From Chloroflexota bacterium (lineage in GTDB: Bacteria > Chloroflexota > Anaerolineae > Fen-1058), in NCBI GenBank assembly GCA_016219235.1, contig JACRBO010000298.1, positions 1 through 17,264 of the forward strand: a stretch of DNA of 17,264 nucleotides, given 5' to 3'. The translations under genes and the position numbers were made by a program. The notes beneath the pieces are model-generated. The model did no database searches, was not told the DNA's origin, and saw nothing but the letters and a program-made list of their open reading frames with translations. Positions 14,312 to 17,264 of the stretch are shown one piece after another; the first letter of the stretch is position 1, and each line of letters opens with the position of its first letter.

Positions 14312-14331
14312 GACCCGGTGGGGCGTAGAAT
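14312..14331. promoter_or_regulatory. 20-nt leader element, second copy
   Basis: GACCCGGTGGGGCGTAGAAT starts 19 bases from the ATG at 14292, the same distance as the copy in front of the middle lipoprotein gene. No such element is found before the third lipoprotein gene. Confidence 0.4.
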
Positions 14332-14340
14332 CAGACACGC

Positions 14341-14387
14341 AAAACGCGGGGACATCTCGCCCTAATCGGTATCGAGATGCCCCCGCG
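14341..14387 (-). terminator. Rho-independent terminator of lysC-asd
   Basis: Arms 14345-14359 and 14373-14387 pair over 15 positions with a single A/C mismatch, and the loop is 13 nt. In the minus direction the hairpin is GC-rich at its base (CGCGGGG) and is followed by TTTTG (14340-14344). It lies 164 bases beyond the asd stop and before the lipoprotein leader, so it separates the two minus-strand units. Confidence 0.75.
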
Positions 14388-14454
14388 CCTCAGTCCGGGA
14401 AACATTATGCGCCTGAGCCGGATGCCTGTCAATACGTAGAAATACTTATTGAAT

Positions 14455-14575
14455 CAGCCCCTGCGCCACTGTCGTGGAAAGACCTCGGAGGTTTTCCTCG
14501 ATTGTCTGATCATGCCTGCCAGTCGATCAAAACCTCCGAGGTCTTGTGCGCTTACTTCACCAGCCCCTGCGCCAC
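14455..14575. repeat. Palindromic element flanked by a duplicated asd 3' end
   Basis: The core is a perfect 17-bp inverted repeat, AAGACCTCGGAGGTTTT (14479-14495) with 14529-14545, and a 33-nt spacer. The 15-bp direct repeat CAGCCCCTGCGCCAC flanks it at 14455-14469 and 14561-14575. The 14561-14575 copy is inside asd (encoding VAQGL before VK-stop). On the minus strand the outer copy reads VAQGLIQ-stop, so it looks like an old or duplicated end of asd. Confidence 0.75.
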
Positions 14576-15601
14576 CATCAGTTCCGCATTCAGCAGCGAG
14601 CCGCCCGCCGCGCCGCGAATGGTGTTGTGCGACAGCACTACAAACTTCACATGGAACAGCGGGTCTTCGCGCACGCGGCCGACCACGGTGGTCATGCCGT
14701 TGCCCGCGTTGCGATCGCGCCGCGGCTGCGGCCGATCGGCCTCCGGGCGCACCTCGATGACGCACTGCGGAGCCGACGGGAGCGATTGAACGATCGGGGG
14801 CGCGGTGAAGTCCGCCATCGCCTGCGCGGCCTCTTCCGGTCCGATGGGTCGATCAAACTCGATCGAGACGCAGACGGTATGCCCGTCGATCACGGCCACG
14901 CGATTGGTGTGTGCCGAAATTTTGATCGGCGCATCGATCACGCCCGATTGATCCAGCCGCCCCAACATCTTAAGCGGCTCCGTTTCGACTTTGGCTTCCT
15001 CACCGCCGATGTAGGGCACGACATTATCAATCGCGTCGAGCGAGGCCACGCCCGGATAGCCTGCGCCCGAGAGCGCCTGCATCGACACGACGAAGGCTTT
15101 TCGCAAGCCAAAGGCATCCAGCAGCGGGCGAAACGCGATCGTGAAACCCGTGGACGTACAGTTGGGGTTCGTGGCGATGAAGCCGCTCCAGCCGCGCTGT
15201 TGCTGCTGCACTTTGATCAACGCGGTGTGATCGGGATTGACTTCAGGGATCAGCAGCGGCACATCCGCGTCCATGCGATACGAAGATGCATTTGAACACA
15301 CGCCGTGCCCCGCCCGGGCAAACGCCGGTTCGATGGTCTTCGCCTGATCGGCTGGCAACGCGGAGAAAGCGATGGCCGCCTCGAAGCCGGGTTCGGTAGG
15401 CACGACTTTCATGTCGCGCGCGTACGCGGGCATGGGCGCATCCAGTACCCAGCGACAGGCATCGCCATAGGTTTGCCCCACCGAACGATCGGAGCCGGTG
15501 AGCGCGCTCACTTCAAACCACGGGTGATTATCCAGCAACTGCACGAAGCGTTGACCCACTGCGCCGGTCGCGCCGAGCACAGCAACTTTGATCTTGGACA
15601 T
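14552..15601 (-). CDS. asd: Aspartate-semialdehyde dehydrogenase
   Basis: Asd reduces aspartyl phosphate to aspartate semialdehyde with NADPH, the branch-point precursor for lysine/DAP, threonine and methionine. The 349-residue product has the nucleotide motif VLGATGAVGQRFV (8-20), GVCSNASSYR (100-109), the catalytic cysteine in NPNCTSTGF (145-153, Cys148), QALSGAGYPG (175-184), the catalytic His region SAHTNRVAVIDGH (229-241, His231) and RPQPRRDRNAGNGM (290-303). That last motif and the order of blocks mark the archaeal/eukaryotic-like subtype. The ATG at 15601 has AGGAG six bases upstream; the in-frame extension to 15667 is translated spacer repeat. It lies 86 bases after lysC, in the same direction and pathway. 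Its final codons are duplicated beyond the stop, around a palindrome. Confidence 0.95.
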   Translation of the reverse strand: MSKIKVAVLGATGAVGQRFVQLLDNHPWFEVSALTGSDRSVGQTYGDACRWVLDAPMPAYARDMKVVPTEPGFEAAIAFSALPADQAKTIEPAFARAGHGVCSNASSYRMDADVPLLIPEVNPDHTALIKVQQQQRGWSGFIATNPNCTSTGFTIAFRPLLDAFGLRKAFVVSMQALSGAGYPGVASLDAIDNVVPYIGGEEAKVETEPLKMLGRLDQSGVIDAPIKISAHTNRVAVIDGHTVCVSIEFDRPIGPEEAAQAMADFTAPPIVQSLPSAPQCVIEVRPEADRPQPRRDRNAGNGMTTVVGRVREDPLFHVKFVVLSHNTIRGAAGGSLLNAELMVAQGLVK

Positions 15602-15612
15602 GATATTCTCCT

Positions 15613-15702
15613 GATGAATGCACAACGCGTACGCGCAATGCACAATGCTCAATTGTGAACTGTGCATTGCGCATTGTGCATTATGAACTATGCATTATGA
15701 AT
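15613..15702. repeat. Heptad inverted repeat between lysC and asd
   Basis: Six heptads run in register at 15661-15702 (TGTGCAT, TGCGCAT, TGTGCAT, TATGAAC, TATGCAT, TATGAAT). The left arm GCGCAATGCACA (15633-15644) pairs perfectly with 15661-15672. The lysC stop and its last two codons lie in the heptads. Confidence 0.8.
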
Positions 15703-17115
15703 TAGCCGGTGAATGCTTCTAACCGCCTCATCCCCATCCTTCGCATCGACGATGAGGCTGATGCTGCATTCGGACGAGCCTTGCGCGATGGCGATGACGT
15801 TGAGGCGATCGTTGCCCAGCGCGCTGAAGATGCGGCCTGCGATGCCGGTGGTATGCCGCATGCCCGCGCCGACGACGGTGACGATGACGACGTTCTCTAA
15901 CGCCACCACATCGTCGATGTCCTGCTGCTCCAGTTCGCGGCGGAATTCATCTTGCAGGGCGGCAACCACGGTTGACGTGGCGGCCGACGGCACAGTGAAG
16001 CAGATGCTCTGCTCTGACGACGCTTGCGTGATGAGGCTGACGCTGGTGTGGGTGCGCGCGACGGCGCCAAAGGTGCGGGCGGCTACGCCGGGTACGCCCA
16101 GCATACCGCGCCCTTCCACCGTCAACATGGTTTGCCCGCGAATGACGGTGACGGCTTTGATGTCGCCCAGTGTATGCGGGCGCGCGTTGCGCGCGTCGCG
16201 CCCATTGTCTTTCACGATCTGCGTGCCGGGATGCTGCGGATTGAACGTGTTTTTGACCCACAACGCAATGCCGCGCTCGATGACGGGGCGGATGGTCTTG
16301 GGGTGCAGCACCTTTGCGCCGTAGTAAGCCAGTTCGGAAATTTCTCGATAGGTGAGTTCGGACAGGGTCTGCGCGCCCGGCACGATGCGGGGATCGGTCG
16401 TCATCACGCCGTCCACATCGGTCAGAATCCACACTTCGTCGGCGTCCAGGGCCACGGCTAAAATTGCCGCGCTGTAATCGCTGCCGCCGCGCCCCAACGT
16501 TGTGATCACGCCGTCTTGCGTCGCGCCGATGAAGCCCGTTACGACAGGGATCACACCCTGATCGAGCAGCGGATTCAAGCGGGCCTGCGTGTGCGATCGG
16601 GTGAGATCGCCGATCGGGTTGGCGGCTTGATAATGCGCATCGGTGATGATCAAGTCGTTGGCCTCAACCGCTTCGGCCTGCGCGCCCACCGATTGCAAAT
16701 AGGCCGTCATCAGCTGGATGCTCATGCGCTCACCCAGCGAACTGATCGTGTCGAGGGCGCGGGCCGAGGCTTCGCCGAGCACGTTGACAGCGTGGCACAG
16801 CGCCTCGAATTCCGACAGATAGGTCAGCACTTCGGCGCGAGCCTGGCCTTGCGCGCCGGGCGGCATCAGCGCTTCGAGTGCCACAAAATGCTTTGTACGC
16901 AGGTCGGCGGCGATGGTGCGGAAGGTGCTCGCATCGCCATCGGCGGCCGTGTGTGCACCCTTGAGCAGCGCATCGGTGACGCCGCTCATCGCCGAGACGA
17001 CGACGACCACGCGCGGCCAATCCTTTTTCGCGGCCAGCACGATGTCCGCCGACTGGCGGATGGCGTCGGCCTTGCCAACAGACGTGCCGCCAAATTTCAT
17101 CACGAGTGTTTTCAT
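15688..17115 (-). CDS. lysC: Aspartate kinase
   Basis: Aspartokinase phosphorylates aspartate with ATP, the committed step of the aspartate family. The 475-residue product is monofunctional. It has VMKFGGTSVG (5-14), VVVSAMSGVTD (38-48), SSLGERMS (125-132), VVTGFIGATQDGVITTLGRG (191-210) with GSDYSA (211-216), and DVDGVMTTDPR (233-243). Two C-terminal ACT domains follow (about 320-385 and 405-473), with VEGRGMLGVPGVAARTF (333-349) and GAGMRHTTGIAGRIF (416-430). The ACT pair is the usual seat of feedback inhibition by an end-product amino acid; which one cannot be told. GGAGGAG just before the ATG is a strong ribosome site. It is upstream of asd and probably cotranscribed with it. The C-terminal NA-stop is encoded by the spacer heptads. 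Confidence 0.96.
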   Translation of the reverse strand: MKTLVMKFGGTSVGKADAIRQSADIVLAAKKDWPRVVVVVSAMSGVTDALLKGAHTAADGDASTFRTIAADLRTKHFVALEALMPPGAQGQARAEVLTYLSEFEALCHAVNVLGEASARALDTISSLGERMSIQLMTAYLQSVGAQAEAVEANDLIITDAHYQAANPIGDLTRSHTQARLNPLLDQGVIPVVTGFIGATQDGVITTLGRGGSDYSAAILAVALDADEVWILTDVDGVMTTDPRIVPGAQTLSELTYREISELAYYGAKVLHPKTIRPVIERGIALWVKNTFNPQHPGTQIVKDNGRDARNARPHTLGDIKAVTVIRGQTMLTVEGRGMLGVPGVAARTFGAVARTHTSVSLITQASSEQSICFTVPSAATSTVVAALQDEFRRELEQQDIDDVVALENVVIVTVVGAGMRHTTGIAGRIFSALGNDRLNVIAIAQGSSECSISLIVDAKDGDEAVRSIHRLIHNA

Positions 17116-17136
17116 GTTCTCCTCCGTGTTCTTGCT

Positions 17137-17240
17137 CGAAGCGAAGCGTCAGCCTCGGCGTGAGCCTGGCTTGAATGCTCGCAGCGGAGCGCCAGCTCCG
17201 CGTTGAACTGCCGGAGCGTCGGCTCCGGCGTGAGCATTGA
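17137..17240. repeat. Three tandem hairpin units in the lysC leader
   Basis: Three related units follow one another. GCCGGAGC (17210-17217) pairs with 17222-17229 (8 bp, loop GTCG). GCGGAGC (17184-17190) pairs with 17195-17201 (7 bp, loop GCCA). CGAAGC-GTCA-GCCTCG at about 17144-17159 is an imperfect copy with one mismatch. Units end in TTGA. They resemble dispersed palindromes but could fold in the lysC 5' leader. Confidence 0.65.
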
Positions 17241-17245
17241 TCACA

Positions 17246-17264
17246 CAACAAAAAACGCGGAGCC
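17246..17264 (-). terminator. Possible right half of a terminator for an upstream minus-strand gene
   Basis: On the minus strand the window edge reads GGCTCCGCG followed by six T (17250-17255). This is the look of the right arm and T tract of an intrinsic terminator whose left arm is outside the window. Confidence 0.35.

Noticed and set aside
13886..14365. Gly/Val/Ala-rich 'hydrophobic' frame on the plus strand (also at 11138-11530)
   Set aside because: It is the reverse reading of the Pro/Thr linker repeats of the lipoproteins; the apparent membrane-like repeats follow from the codon pattern.
14546..15295. Long open frame on the plus strand opposite asd (249 codons)
   Set aside because: It is antisense to a well-supported asd gene, is rich in Arg/His as expected from GC-rich shadow frames, and shows no family motif.
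16516..17163. Long open frame on the plus strand opposite lysC (215 codons)
   Set aside because: It is antisense to lysC, which has every aspartokinase motif; the shadow translation has no recognisable domain.
17116..17264. Lysine riboswitch before lysC
   Set aside because: The leader is three short tandem hairpins; I see none of the multi-helix junction expected of the lysine riboswitch.
1..17264. tRNA, rRNA, insertion sequence or prophage genes
   Set aside because: I saw no tRNA cloverleaf, rRNA segment, transposase or phage gene in the sequence or its translations.

Overview
The window is GC-rich, gene-dense bacterial DNA. I infer a Chloroflexota member, probably Anaerolineae-like. The grounds are several lipoproteins with long VPPTATxEPTATSTP-type linkers, an aspartate-semialdehyde dehydrogenase of the archaeal/eukaryotic-like subtype, a DUF5615 protein, and heptad repeats in the spacers. 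No rRNA or universal marker is present, so this remains an inference.

Layout. Positions 1-9747 are all on the plus strand: the tail of a DUF5615 PIN-like protein, then panC, coaX and coaBC (pantothenate to 4'-phosphopantetheine), a COMT-like O-methyltransferase, sixA, a nitroreductase-like flavoprotein, an HD-domain phosphohydrolase, an arrestin-fold protein, a DUF72 protein and a beta-propeller lipoprotein. A hairpin at 9753-9783 separates these from genes on the minus strand. Read in their own direction, the minus-strand genes are lysC and asd (aspartate to aspartate semialdehyde), a terminator, three tandem related lipoproteins, and a TPR protein.

How the genes work together. PanC makes pantothenate, CoaX phosphorylates it, and CoaBC adds cysteine and decarboxylates to give phosphopantetheine. 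LysC and Asd supply the common precursor of lysine, threonine, methionine and diaminopimelate. The three tandem lipoproteins look like one surface or envelope unit of unknown role. They carry five copies of a helical module of about 110 residues, each with two cysteines 48-50 residues apart.

The most unusual content: (1) the five-copy two-cysteine module; (2) spacers built from 7-nt (sometimes 8-nt) units kept in register, often forming inverted arms and running over stop codons and Shine-Dalgarno sites; (3) a palindromic element inserted in frame in panC; (4) a second palindrome flanked by a duplicated 3' end of asd; (5) a CoaX lacking the usual Asp of its DFGTAT motif.
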